NCBI GenBank assembly: GCA_964389365.1
Contig: CAYMDO010000005.1
Coordinates: forward strand, 1 to 64,000
Reading direction: 5' to 3'
DNA: 64,000 nt
Source: UBA993 sp964389365
Lineage (GTDB): Bacteria > Bacillota > Dethiobacteria > DTU022
Under the pieces are notes generated by a model. That model did no database searches. It saw nothing but the letters and a program-made list of their open reading frames with translations, and was not told the DNA's origin. A program made the translations under genes and the position numbers. How positions within the stretch are numbered: the stretch's first letter is position 1; the number at the start of each line of letters is the position of its first letter. Shown here piece by piece: positions 52,028-60,350 of this stretch.

Positions 52028-53344
52028 TTAAGCCGGGCGCAGCAGGAAAACTGTGTCAGGCCTGACTCTCTCCGCCACTGCTATTATCTCCGGAAGGCCC
52101 ACCGCTTCTATTCCTTCAATCAGCTGCTCAAAACTGTAGTTATAGCCGCTGGTTTTGCCATCCAGATGAAAATTAATCAGCTGGCTGGGGCTGTCCTGGC
52201 TCGACAAAAGCTGGTTGACCAGCCCTCGCCTGGTGTTCTCCAGCTCCGCAGCACTTATCCTGCCTGCGGCCATGTCATTTAACTGCTTCCCGATCATAGC
52301 CCGGACCTGATCCTGATCGTTATAGTTAATCCCGGCAGAAATCAGCATCAACCCTTTGTGCCGTTCAAGGCGGCTGTGAATGTAGTAAGCCAGCCCGGCC
52401 TCTTCACGCACTTTCATAAAAAGCTTGGAATGGGGAAAGCCGCCCAGGATACCGTTGTACACCAGGAGCGCACAGTACAGATCGTCCCTGAAACCGGTTG
52501 CGGTCCGGTAGCCGAGCACCAACTTGGCCTGGTTGACAGCCATCTGTTCCTCAAGAGAGAGCAGCTTAATGCGGGCATCCTTAAGCTCAGTCCAAGGCAG
52601 CACCGTTTCATTATCTTCCCTCGGGAAGCTGAAAGAACCCGACACAGCATCCTGCACCGCCTGTGCATCCAGGTCGCCGGCCACATAGATGTCAATCGGG
52701 TTGCAGGCCAGGATTTGCCTGTAATAATCATAAAGCCCTGCCGGGCTAATCCGGTCATAATCTTCGGCCTTACCAAGGCGGAAAACGCCAAAGCGTTCAC
52801 CCGAGCACATTTCGGAGAGACAGCGTTCAACCGCGTAAGCTGACTTATCGTTAAGAAGCGATTTAATATTCTTAACCAGCTGGTTTTTCTCCTGCCGGAC
52901 ATATTTCTCGCTGAAAACCCCGTTCTCAAGCAGCGGATCAGTAATAACTGCGCTGAGGATTCCCAACCCTTCACCGAGCAGGTTGCCGTTACCGCCGAGA
53001 TAGCGATCGTGAGCAGTTTCTAATGTGAAAGCCAGCGTATGCCTCTCCCCGTTCTTGATAATATCGGTCGAGAGATCCGCTCCGTAAAGGTTTTCCAGCT
53101 TACGCTGCAGGGTCAGGTACTCTGGATAAAGGCGGCAGCCTTTTTCAAGCACCGAAAGCAGCAGGGCGTTTGCCGAGGCAACTTCGCTGTTTAATTCCTG
53201 ATGAATAAAAAACCCAACCGATATGGTTTTGAATTTTCGGGTCGGTAAAAAGTGAAGCTTGATACCGTTCGGTAATGTATGCTGCAGAAAACATGTTTCC
53301 AAAGCCCGCCCCTCCATTAAGTCCGCTTCGCTCGATAGCTCCAT
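52028..53344 (-). CDS. M16-family inactive partner, YmfF-like
   Basis: Same fold as the next gene: begins HTLPNGIKLHFLPTRKFKTISVGFFIHQEL and contains RKLENLYGADLSTDIIKNGERHTLAFTLE, plus the second half with EEAGLAYYIHSRLERHKGLMLISAGI. The HxxEH zinc motif is absent (its place reads LLLSVLEKGCRLYP), so it is likely the non-catalytic subunit, as is known of YmfF. Length 438. Divergent from the tRNA gene. Confidence 0.9.
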   Translation of the reverse strand: MELSSEADLMEGRALETCFLQHTLPNGIKLHFLPTRKFKTISVGFFIHQELNSEVASANALLLSVLEKGCRLYPEYLTLQRKLENLYGADLSTDIIKNGERHTLAFTLETAHDRYLGGNGNLLGEGLGILSAVITDPLLENGVFSEKYVRQEKNQLVKNIKSLLNDKSAYAVERCLSEMCSGERFGVFRLGKAEDYDRISPAGLYDYYRQILACNPIDIYVAGDLDAQAVQDAVSGSFSFPREDNETVLPWTELKDARIKLLSLEEQMAVNQAKLVLGYRTATGFRDDLYCALLVYNGILGGFPHSKLFMKVREEAGLAYYIHSRLERHKGLMLISAGINYNDQDQVRAMIGKQLNDMAAGRISAAELENTRRGLVNQLLSSQDSPSQLINFHLDGKTSGYNYSFEQLIEGIEAVGLPEIIAVAERVRPDTVFLLRPA

Positions 53345-53430
53345 ACAAGTATCTATTATACATGATTTACCCCCGGCTTGATTAGGCGATTGTTCTGTAA
53401 CCTGCTATTTTTTACTTAACTGCAGCCTGT

Positions 53431-53459
53431 TTGACTTGATTCGTGCCTGATGGTATTAT
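53431..53459 (+). promoter_or_regulatory. Promoter of tRNA-Arg
   Basis: TTGACT (53431-53436), 17-base spacer, TATTAT (53454-53459), 22 bases before the mature tRNA. Confidence 0.8.
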
Positions 53460-53481
53460 GTCAGTGGATCACCACTGTCAG

Positions 53482-53556
53482 GCGCCCGTGGTGAAAGGGA
53501 TATCACGCAGGCCTCCGGAGCCTGAAGTCGGGGTTCGAATCCCTGCGGGCGCACCA
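53482..53556 (+). tRNA. tRNA-Arg, anticodon CCG
   Basis: Full cloverleaf: acceptor GCGCCCG (53482-53488) pairs with CGGGCGC (53546-53552), D arm GTGA/ATCAC, anticodon stem CAGGC/GCCTG with loop CTCCGGA (anticodon CCG, reads CGG), T loop TTCGAAT, and an encoded discriminator plus CCA at 53553-53556. 75 nt including CCA. Confidence 0.96.
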
Positions 53557-53565
53557 TGGTTAGGG

Positions 53566-53592
53566 GCAACCTGTTTCAAGGTTGCTTTTCTT
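53566..53592 (+). terminator. Intrinsic terminator after tRNA-Arg
   Basis: GCAACCT-GTTTCA-AGGTTGC (53566-53585) forms a 7-bp stem with six-base loop, followed by TTTTCTT. It starts ten bases after the tRNA CCA. Confidence 0.85.
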
Positions 53593-53623
53593 ATACCGAT
53601 AATGTTGGGAGGAGCCCTAAACT

Positions 53624-55471
53624 ATGCCGACCGTTAAATTCATGCCGTTTAATAAGGCAAAAGATCTAGGTGCCGGGACCAGCCTGTTGGCGGCGGCGGA
53701 CGAGAGCGGTATTTACTTAGAAGGGGACTGTGCCGGCAAAGGAACATGCGGCAAATGCCGGGTACGGATCACCAAGGGCGAGGCGGGGGCTCCCACTGAA
53801 GCCGAAAAAAAACATCTATCCCGGACAGAACTCGATGACGGCTGGGCTTTAGCCTGCCAGCGCCCGGTGGGCGACAACTTAACCGTTGAAATTCCGAGTC
53901 TCACAGATGCCCACGGCCGCAAAACATCTTTAACGGGCGGGGTGTCACAGCTTGAGGCCGAACCGGCGATTCAAAAAGTTGCATTAACCCTGGCGCGCCC
54001 CTCGGTCCGGGACCAGAAAGCAGACCTTGAACGCCTGCTGGACGCCGCAAACCAGGAACAGCTGCTGGTATCCCCCGGTATTCTGGCCGCTTTGCCGGCT
54101 TTGCTGCGCAGCAACCGCTATGAAGTTACCGTTACCCATGACGGCCGCCGGGTAATTTCGCTGGAGCCCGGCAATACCAGAGACCAGCTTTTTGGGATCG
54201 CTTTTGACATCGGTACGACAACAATCGTTGGCTCGCTGATCAACTTGAGCAATGCCGCCGTGTTGGCAGTAGCAGCTGTTACCAACCCGCAAAATGTTTA
54301 CGGCGCCGATGTGATATCGCGCATCACCCATGCCACCCGGACAGAGGAAGGCCTCGTGCAGCTGCAGAAGAAAGTTATTGATGCAGCAAACCGGATTATC
54401 GGGCAACTGCTTGAACAAACCGGCACTGCCCGCGAACGGGTTTACGAAATTACCGCCGTGGGCAATACAACAATGAGCCATCTTTTCATGGGCATTGATC
54501 CAACCTACCTGGCGCCGGCACCCTTTATACCGGCCTACAGCAGGGCGCTGGAGGTTGAAGCCTGCCAGCTGGGGCTGAACATAAATCCCCATGGCAGGGT
54601 TGTTTTCTTGCCAAGCATTGCAGGCTATGTCGGTTCCGATACGGTAGGTGTAATCCTCGCTACCAACATGGACCGGCGCACAGACAACTGCGCCGCTATC
54701 GACATCGGCACCAACGGAGAGCTTGTTTTGGCTGCCGGGGGCCGTTTAATGGCCTGTTCAACGGCAGCGGGACCTGCCTTTGAAGGGGCAGAAATTAAAC
54801 ACGGTATGCGGGCTGCGGCCGGTGCCATCGAAACGGTAAATTACACGGAAGGCAGCCTGGAAATAAAAACAATTGACACGGCGCAGGCATGCGGCATTTG
54901 CGGTTCCGGGTTGATCGATGCCGTAGCAGCGCTGCTGAAAGCCGGGTTGATCGAACCGAACGGACGCTTTGTCAACCCGCAGGAAAACCCGGAACGCATC
55001 CCCGGACAGCTCCTGGGCAGAATGAGGCCCGGTCCTGCAGGTTATGAATTTATTTTGACCCCGGCTGCAGAATCAGCAACCGGTGGGGATATTGTGCTGA
55101 CCCAGGGCGACCTGCGTGAACTGCAGCTGGCCAAAGGTGCCATTTACGCCGGGTTGATGATCCTCCTGAAAGAAGCCAACCTGAAATTCAGTGATCTGGA
55201 CCAGGTGCTGCTGGCCGGGGCTTTTGGCAACTACATTCGTAAAGAAAGCGCCCTGGCAATCGGCCTTCTGCCGGCCATTTTACCTGAAAAAATTATTGCA
55301 GTCGGCAACGCCGCCGGTGATGGTTCGCGCATGGCTCTTGTTTCACAGTCAATACGCAGGCGGGCATACGGGCTTCCGGCAAAAGTAGAGCACTTTGAGC
55401 TCTCCACCCGCCCTGATTTTCAGGATATTTTCATCGATGCCCTCTCTTTTCAGGTCGGTGAAAAAATATAG
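53624..55471 (+). CDS. RACo-like activator: N-terminal ferredoxin and ASKHA (DUF4445) domains
   Basis: Related to the ATP-dependent reductive activators of corrinoid proteins. A plant-type [2Fe-2S] domain has C36-x5-C42-x2-C45-x32-C78. A linker follows to about residue 190, then an ASKHA fold with FGIAFDIGTTTIVGSLINL, VTNPQNVYGADVISRI, EITAVGNTTMSHLFMGIDP, CAAIDIGTNGELVL and VLLAGAFGNYIRKESA. Length 615 is close to the Carboxydothermus RACo protein. No corrinoid protein or methyltransferase gene lies next to it in the window, so its target is unknown. ATG behind GGGAGGAG. Confidence 0.88.
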   Translation: MPTVKFMPFNKAKDLGAGTSLLAAADESGIYLEGDCAGKGTCGKCRVRITKGEAGAPTEAEKKHLSRTELDDGWALACQRPVGDNLTVEIPSLTDAHGRKTSLTGGVSQLEAEPAIQKVALTLARPSVRDQKADLERLLDAANQEQLLVSPGILAALPALLRSNRYEVTVTHDGRRVISLEPGNTRDQLFGIAFDIGTTTIVGSLINLSNAAVLAVAAVTNPQNVYGADVISRITHATRTEEGLVQLQKKVIDAANRIIGQLLEQTGTARERVYEITAVGNTTMSHLFMGIDPTYLAPAPFIPAYSRALEVEACQLGLNINPHGRVVFLPSIAGYVGSDTVGVILATNMDRRTDNCAAIDIGTNGELVLAAGGRLMACSTAAGPAFEGAEIKHGMRAAAGAIETVNYTEGSLEIKTIDTAQACGICGSGLIDAVAALLKAGLIEPNGRFVNPQENPERIPGQLLGRMRPGPAGYEFILTPAAESATGGDIVLTQGDLRELQLAKGAIYAGLMILLKEANLKFSDLDQVLLAGAFGNYIRKESALAIGLLPAILPEKIIAVGNAAGDGSRMALVSQSIRRRAYGLPAKVEHFELSTRPDFQDIFIDALSFQVGEKI

Positions 55472-55561
55472 TTTCAGAGCTCTTTTTCATGTAATGCAGG
55501 AAACTTCAGGTTATTGTAGAATATTGCATAATCCGATAAATCCCACTGCAGGAGGTTGCCA

Positions 55562-56026
55562 ATGCAAACAGCCAAAGAGATTATGACCAGGCCGGCCCTA
55601 AGTGTTCGTGAGACCGGTACTGTAAAAGAGGTGCTCGAACTGCTTGCTGAAAAAAAGATCAGCGGTGTACCCGTGGTCGGTGAAGACGAAAAAATAATCG
55701 GCATAATTTCCGATACTGATATTATTCGTTACGCTCATCAAATCAGTGTGGTGCCTTTATCGAACCTCTCCGGCTGGATCTCCCCCTACGCCGATATTTC
55801 AGACCTGGCCAGAGTACGCACAGGCTTTGATCTTCTGCACCGGACCAATGTTAAACAGATTATGACCAAAAAAGTCTTTTCCATACGCGGGGATGCACCG
55901 GCAAGTGAAGTGGCCGAACTGATGAACCGCCGTAAAATTAACCGAGTCCCCGTAGTTGACACCGAAGGCAGGCTGGTTGGGATTATCACTCGCTCCGATG
56001 TGGTCCAATGCATGGCCAACCTTTAG
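55562..56026 (+). CDS. CBS-domain-pair protein
   Basis: Stand-alone pair of CBS domains, 154 residues: first AKEIMTRPALSVRETGTVKEVLELLAEKKISGVPVV, second VKQIMTKKVFSIRGDAPASEVAELMNRRKINRVPVVD, each ending in a GIISDTD or GIITRSD motif. Such proteins usually sense adenylates. ATG at 55562, six bases behind GGAGG. Lies 16 bases before murT. Confidence 0.93.
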   Translation: MQTAKEIMTRPALSVRETGTVKEVLELLAEKKISGVPVVGEDEKIIGIISDTDIIRYAHQISVVPLSNLSGWISPYADISDLARVRTGFDLLHRTNVKQIMTKKVFSIRGDAPASEVAELMNRRKINRVPVVDTEGRLVGIITRSDVVQCMANL

Positions 56027-56042
56027 AAACGGAAGCTTAACT

Positions 56043-57494
56043 TTGAAAACAGCGCGCAAAGAAAGTGTGAAGGCAGGCGGTTTAACAAACCGCCTGTTTC
56101 AGGTTAAAAAGGCTGCTGCCGTTATGATCGGCAAGGCGCTGATCGCTGTAACACGCCTGTTGGGCCGCGGCGGCACCACCCTGCCCGGAAGGCTGGCGCT
56201 CAGGATAAAACCGGATCTCACTGAACTGCTTGCCGGCCAACTGCTGAAGGGAGCCCTTGTTGTAACCGGCACAAATGGTAAAACCACCACATCCGCACTG
56301 ATTAAGAACATCCTCCGGGATGCCGGTTATACATGTATCCATAACCAATCCGGCTCCAATATGTCCTGGGGCGTTGCTTCAGCACTTGTTAATGCGGCCT
56401 CGCCCGGCGGAACTGTAAAGGCAGACTGGGCGCTGATGGAAGCCGACGAAGGGGCTTTTCCCAAAATTGTTCAGGCTGTCCGCCCTCTCGGCATAATAAC
56501 TACCAATATTTTTCGCGACCAGCTGGACCGCTACGGAGAAATCGACCGCATTCAGGACGTTATCGGCCGCGGCCTGCAGGCGCAACCTGCCGGAGGATTT
56601 CAGGCCGTAAATGCCGATGATCCATCGCTGGTAAGCCTGGGCAGCCCGGAGGGTATAAAGCGGCTGACCTACGGGCTGGAAATCGAACTGATCGAAGGCA
56701 ACTTTCAAAATACCGGTCGCGACCTTAAAACCTGCCCGCTGTGTAAAAAAGAGCTGACTTACGGGCTTGTACACTTTGCCCACCTCGGCCACTACCGCTG
56801 CTCGGCCTGCAATTTCAGGCGTCCCCGGCCCGATGTGAAGCTAACCGGCCTGACCGCTAACTCCGACGGGACGAGCCAACTGACCATCGATACACCCAAC
56901 CGGCAGATAAACATCAACAGCCCGCTGTTGGGTTCATACAACTACTACAACCTGCTGGCAGCCTTAACTTGTGCTATAGCCCTCGATATACCGGAAGAAA
57001 CAGCTGTCAGGACGCTCGAAACCGCCAACCCGTCATTCGGAAGGATGGAGAGCTTTTCGGTAAACGGTACAAAGCTGCTTATCGCCCTGATTAAAAATCC
57101 GGTAGGCGCCAACGAGGTGCTGCGCACCATCTTAAACAGGGCTGAAAAAGCGACCCTGCTTGTAGCGATTAATGATAAAATAGCCGACGGTACCGATGTC
57201 TCATGGTTGTGGGATGTTGACTTTGAACAACTGGCCGCCAGGCCCGAACTGCTGGCAGCCGCCTGCGCTTCCGGGCTGCGGGCCCGGGATATGGCCGTCA
57301 GGCTTAAATACGCTGGCCTGGACCGGCAGCATATTTTTATTGAAGAAAACAGCGCGAAGGCTCTAAGGCTCGCCCTGCAGGCCACTCCGCCCGGGGGAAA
57401 CCTCTATATTTTGCCGACCTACACGGCTATGCTTGAAATTCGCCGCCTTTTAAACCGGATGGGTTATGGCCGGCCGTACTGGGGAGATCGCTGA
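56043..57494 (+). CDS. murT: Lipid II isoglutaminyl synthase, Mur-ligase subunit MurT
   Basis: With GatD, amidates the alpha-carboxyl of D-Glu in lipid II to D-isoGln. Mur-ligase-like ATP site VVTGTNGKTTTSALIKNIL, then DEGAFPKIVQ, TTNIFRDQLDRYGEID, an inserted four-cysteine zinc ribbon (CPLCKKEL ... CSAC) typical of MurT, LLGSYNYYNLLAA and the C-terminal DUF1727 domain with IALIKNPVGANEVLRTI and VSWLWDVDFE. The frame is open 29 codons further upstream into the CBS gene; the TTG at 56043 is behind GGAAG and gives 483 residues. A later GTG is possible. Ends in TGATG overlap with gatD. Confidence 0.93.
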   Translation: MKTARKESVKAGGLTNRLFQVKKAAAVMIGKALIAVTRLLGRGGTTLPGRLALRIKPDLTELLAGQLLKGALVVTGTNGKTTTSALIKNILRDAGYTCIHNQSGSNMSWGVASALVNAASPGGTVKADWALMEADEGAFPKIVQAVRPLGIITTNIFRDQLDRYGEIDRIQDVIGRGLQAQPAGGFQAVNADDPSLVSLGSPEGIKRLTYGLEIELIEGNFQNTGRDLKTCPLCKKELTYGLVHFAHLGHYRCSACNFRRPRPDVKLTGLTANSDGTSQLTIDTPNRQININSPLLGSYNYYNLLAALTCAIALDIPEETAVRTLETANPSFGRMESFSVNGTKLLIALIKNPVGANEVLRTILNRAEKATLLVAINDKIADGTDVSWLWDVDFEQLAARPELLAAACASGLRARDMAVRLKYAGLDRQHIFIEENSAKALRLALQATPPGGNLYILPTYTAMLEIRRLLNRMGYGRPYWGDR

Positions 57495-58258
57495 TGACCA
57501 GGCATATCAATATCTACCATTTATATCCTGCCCAGCTTAACCTTTACGGCGATCGGGGCAACCTGCTGGCCCTCGCCAACCGGGCCCGGTGGCGCGGGAT
57601 CGGGCTGCAGATAATCCCGGTTGAGCCGGGCGATCAGATCAATTTTGAACGTTGCGATCTGCTTTTTATGGGCGGAGGCCAGGACAGCGACCAGCTGTTC
57701 GTAGCCGCGGATTTAATAAAGCGCCGTGTTGAAATGCGCCTGGCAGTAGAAGCAGGGATGCCGGTTTTCGCAGTCTGCGGATCTTACCAGCTGCTCGGCA
57801 GCTACTATACCGCGGCATCGGGCGAAAAGATCGGCGGCTTGGAAATACTTGATCTTTTTACCGAGGCCGGTGACAAAAGGTTAATCGGCAACGCAGTAAT
57901 TAGCTGCCCGCTCTGGCAGCCGTCCAAGACCCTGGTTGGTTTTGAGAACCACGCCGGTAAAACCCATTTAGGGCCGCAGCTGCAGCCGCTCGGCAAAGTA
58001 TTAACTGGTTTCGGCAACAACGGCCGGGATAAAAAAGAAGGCGCCGTTTACAAAAATGTAATCGGCACCTATCTGCACGGTTCGCTGCTTCCGAAAAACC
58101 CCTGGCTGACAGATTACCTGCTGGCCAAAGCTCTGGATTACCGCGGGCAGGACAGCTCCTTAAGCAGCCTGGACGACTCCACAGAAACCGGAGCTCACCG
58201 GGCTGCTATCAGCCTGGCTCGCTCCCGGCTTCACCGCCTGCGCTCAACCAGGGCATAA
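57494..58258 (+). CDS. gatD: Lipid II isoglutaminyl synthase, glutaminase subunit GatD
   Basis: Class I (CobB/CobQ-like) glutamine amidotransferase giving ammonia to MurT. Visible: HLYPAQLNLYGDRGNLLAL, LLFMGGGQDSDQL, the catalytic C95 in VFAVCGSYQLLG, and the histidine in VIGTYLHGSLLPKNPWLTDYLL. Length 254. One-base overlap with murT. Ends four bases from the convergent parvulin gene. Confidence 0.94.
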   Translation: MTRHINIYHLYPAQLNLYGDRGNLLALANRARWRGIGLQIIPVEPGDQINFERCDLLFMGGGQDSDQLFVAADLIKRRVEMRLAVEAGMPVFAVCGSYQLLGSYYTAASGEKIGGLEILDLFTEAGDKRLIGNAVISCPLWQPSKTLVGFENHAGKTHLGPQLQPLGKVLTGFGNNGRDKKEGAVYKNVIGTYLHGSLLPKNPWLTDYLLAKALDYRGQDSSLSSLDDSTETGAHRAAISLARSRLHRLRSTRA

Positions 58259-58261
58259 ATA

Positions 58262-59230
58262 TTACTCCGCTTTTTCAAGCAGGTACTCAATTTCTGCCGT
58301 TTCAAAAAGCTTAGCCACAAGCGCATTAATGACTTCGGGTATTTTCGATTCGATCAGGCTTTCCATAACTTTGTCGCGAATCGTGTCAAACTGCAGTTCT
58401 TCCTCTTCCCGGTAGTCAAGCAGTTCAATAATGTGAAAACCAAAACTGGTTTGCACCGGGGCGCTAATTTCGCCCACTTCCAGGGCAAAGGCAGCTTCCT
58501 CAAATTCCGGGACCATTACGCCCCGGCTAATAAAGCCCAGGTAACCGGCATTGTCCTTGTTGCTGTAATCGATCGAATACTCGGCAGCCAGCTCGGCAAA
58601 ATCCCCTCCGGCATCCAAAAGGGCCAGTATTTCCTCGGCCTTTGCCTGATCTTCCACCAGGATATGGCGGGCCTCAACCCCTTCGGGTTGTGCGAAGAGG
58701 GGCCGGTTATTTTCTAAGTATTGCCGTGCCTCTTCTTCAGTCGGTTCAATCTCGGTCAGGGCAAGCTTGCGCACCAGCAGGTTAAGCCTGGCATCTTCCC
58801 TGAAAGACTCCTCGCTTAAGCCGTAAAGGGTAAGCACGGATAAAAAGTCTTCATACGAGCCGCCAAAACTCTCGGCAACGATGTTGTTTATCTCTTCCTC
58901 CATCTCTTCTTCCGTGATTTCCAGTCCCAACCGGGCAGACTCCTGGGCAATCAGCTTCTTGGCAATTATTTGGTCCAGGGCATCACGGCCGCCGGCAGCA
59001 TACAGGGCATCAAAAAGTTCCGCTTTTGTAACCGGTTCGCCGTTTACCAGCGCTGCGTCATCACCTTTGGCCGCTCCCCAACCGCTAACCTGCAGAGCCA
59101 GCAGAACTGAAAGGACAATTACCGCCAGCAATAAAACTGCTGCCAATGGCAACAGGACCTTCGGGTTATAGAGTTTCTGCCACTGCGTACCTGCCTTTGC
59201 TGCCCCATTATCGCTATTATCGTTACTCAA
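58262..59230 (-). CDS. Membrane-anchored parvulin-type peptidyl-prolyl isomerase (SurA/PrsA-like)
   Basis: Extracytoplasmic folding factor. N-terminal cytoplasmic stub, one membrane helix (PLAAVLLLAVIVLSVLLALQV), then SurA-N-like helices (ALVNGEPVTKAELFDALYAAGG), and a parvulin domain (about residues 185-280: ARHILVEDQAKAEEIL, FAELAAEYSID, GYLGFISRGVMVPEFEEAAFAL, VQTSFGFHIIELLDY). There is no lipobox cysteine, so it is a signal-anchor rather than a lipoprotein as in classical PrsA. TTG at 59230 is six bases behind GAGGGGTG. It follows hisG by 35 bases and is probably cotranscribed. Confidence 0.9.
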   Translation of the reverse strand: MSNDNSDNGAAKAGTQWQKLYNPKVLLPLAAVLLLAVIVLSVLLALQVSGWGAAKGDDAALVNGEPVTKAELFDALYAAGGRDALDQIIAKKLIAQESARLGLEITEEEMEEEINNIVAESFGGSYEDFLSVLTLYGLSEESFREDARLNLLVRKLALTEIEPTEEEARQYLENNRPLFAQPEGVEARHILVEDQAKAEEILALLDAGGDFAELAAEYSIDYSNKDNAGYLGFISRGVMVPEFEEAAFALEVGEISAPVQTSFGFHIIELLDYREEEELQFDTIRDKVMESLIESKIPEVINALVAKLFETAEIEYLLEKAE

Positions 59231-59265
59231 TATCGTCACCCCTCTTTTATTTATATATTAAAAAC

Positions 59266-60138
59266 CTACGGTATGATTTTGTTCATCGGAAACTCGAGAA
59301 TTCCTTCCGCCCCTGCTTCTTTCAGCTCACAGATCAGGGTGCGCACCACTTTTTCATCAACAACGCTCTCCACCGCCACCCAGTTATCGGCACAGAGGTT
59401 TGATATGGTCGGTTTTCTCAGCGCCGGCAATAAGTCGATTACCCTGGAGAGGTTCTCGCTGTGCACGTTCATTTTGATCATCACTTTCTGCTCGGCCAGC
59501 AAGGCCCCTTTCAGCAGGGTAATCATGTTTTCAACCTTTTTATACTTCCAGGGATCCTTTACACTATTGTGGTTCATGATCACCCGCGGCGTAGAAACAA
59601 GCAGCGTTTCGATTACTTTTAAATTGTTAGCTTTAAGCGAGCGCCCTGTCTCGATAATTTCGGCGATTGCATCGGCCAAAAGAGGCGGTTTAACTTCCGT
59701 CGCTCCCCATGAAAAGTAAACATTTACATTGATCCCTTTTTCCGCAAAGTAACGGCGGGTCGTTTCAACAAGCTCGGTAGCAATTCTTTTTCCTTCCAGG
59801 TCCTCAGCCTTCTGAAACGGAGATTCATGCGGCACCGCCAGCACCAAACGCACCGGCCTCAACCCACTCTTTGAATAGTTCAGATCGGCCAACTCCACTA
59901 CGTCAGCTGCGGTTTCGGTAATCCAGTCTTTTCCGGTCAGCCCCACATCGAGCACCTGGTCCTCCACATATTTCGGTATTTCCTGGGCCCGCATCAGCAA
60001 ACACTCAATCTCTTCATCATCTATGTACGGGTAATATGATCGTTCGCCGATGTGAATATTGTACCCGGCCTTTTTAAACATATCGAGCGTGGTGCCCTGT
60101 AAACTGCCGGCAGGCAGGCCCAGCTTTAGCTTGTTCAA
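59266..60138 (-). CDS. hisG: ATP phosphoribosyltransferase HisG, long form
   Basis: First enzyme of histidine synthesis (ATP + PRPP). Catalytic part: LKLGLPAGSLQGTTLDMFKKAGYN, DVGLTGKDWITE, RIATELVETTRRYF and the PRPP loop region EIIETGRSLKANNLKVIETLL. The C-terminal regulatory domain (about residues 215-290: VMIKMNVHSENLSRVIDLLPALRKPTIS, GAEGILEFPMNKII) marks the long, histidine-inhibited form that needs no HisZ. The TTG at 60138 is behind GGAG; the longer frame would run through the promoter. It is about 26 kb from hisD. Confidence 0.93.
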   Translation of the reverse strand: MNKLKLGLPAGSLQGTTLDMFKKAGYNIHIGERSYYPYIDDEEIECLLMRAQEIPKYVEDQVLDVGLTGKDWITETAADVVELADLNYSKSGLRPVRLVLAVPHESPFQKAEDLEGKRIATELVETTRRYFAEKGINVNVYFSWGATEVKPPLLADAIAEIIETGRSLKANNLKVIETLLVSTPRVIMNHNSVKDPWKYKKVENMITLLKGALLAEQKVMIKMNVHSENLSRVIDLLPALRKPTISNLCADNWVAVESVVDEKVVRTLICELKEAGAEGILEFPMNKIIP

Positions 60139-60169
60139 AAAATCCACTCCTTTTATAACCAGTAGTAAT

Positions 60170-60198
60170 AAATTAGCATGTAGCCCCGGCACTGTCAA
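60170..60198 (-). promoter_or_regulatory. Promoter of hisG
   Basis: On the minus strand TTGACA (60193-60198), 17-base spacer, TAATTT (60170-60175), about 32 bases before the hisG start. Perfect -35. Confidence 0.8.
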
Positions 60199-60350
60199 CG
60201 CGCCGCCATTTCACGGGCATTGCTTCGCCCGGTGCTGCAGCCGGCTTTTTTGCCGGCTTCATATTTCCCGGCAGGACTTCACGCCCGGTTTAAAGAATTA
60301 GGTTGCAGCAAATGTCCCGCGCAAGTTACCAGTCAGAAGGAGGCACCACC

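Noticed and set aside
53624..55471. Treating the ASKHA protein as the activator of the dehydratase pair at 60351-62820
   Set aside because: Its ferredoxin domain and DUF4445-type ASKHA fold match RACo rather than HgdC, and it is 5 kb away with other units between.
60232..60262. GCCGGC-TTTTTT-GCCGGC hairpin between hisG and the dehydratase genes
   Set aside because: A stem exists but the T-run is in the loop and no U-tract follows on either strand, so a terminator is not supported.
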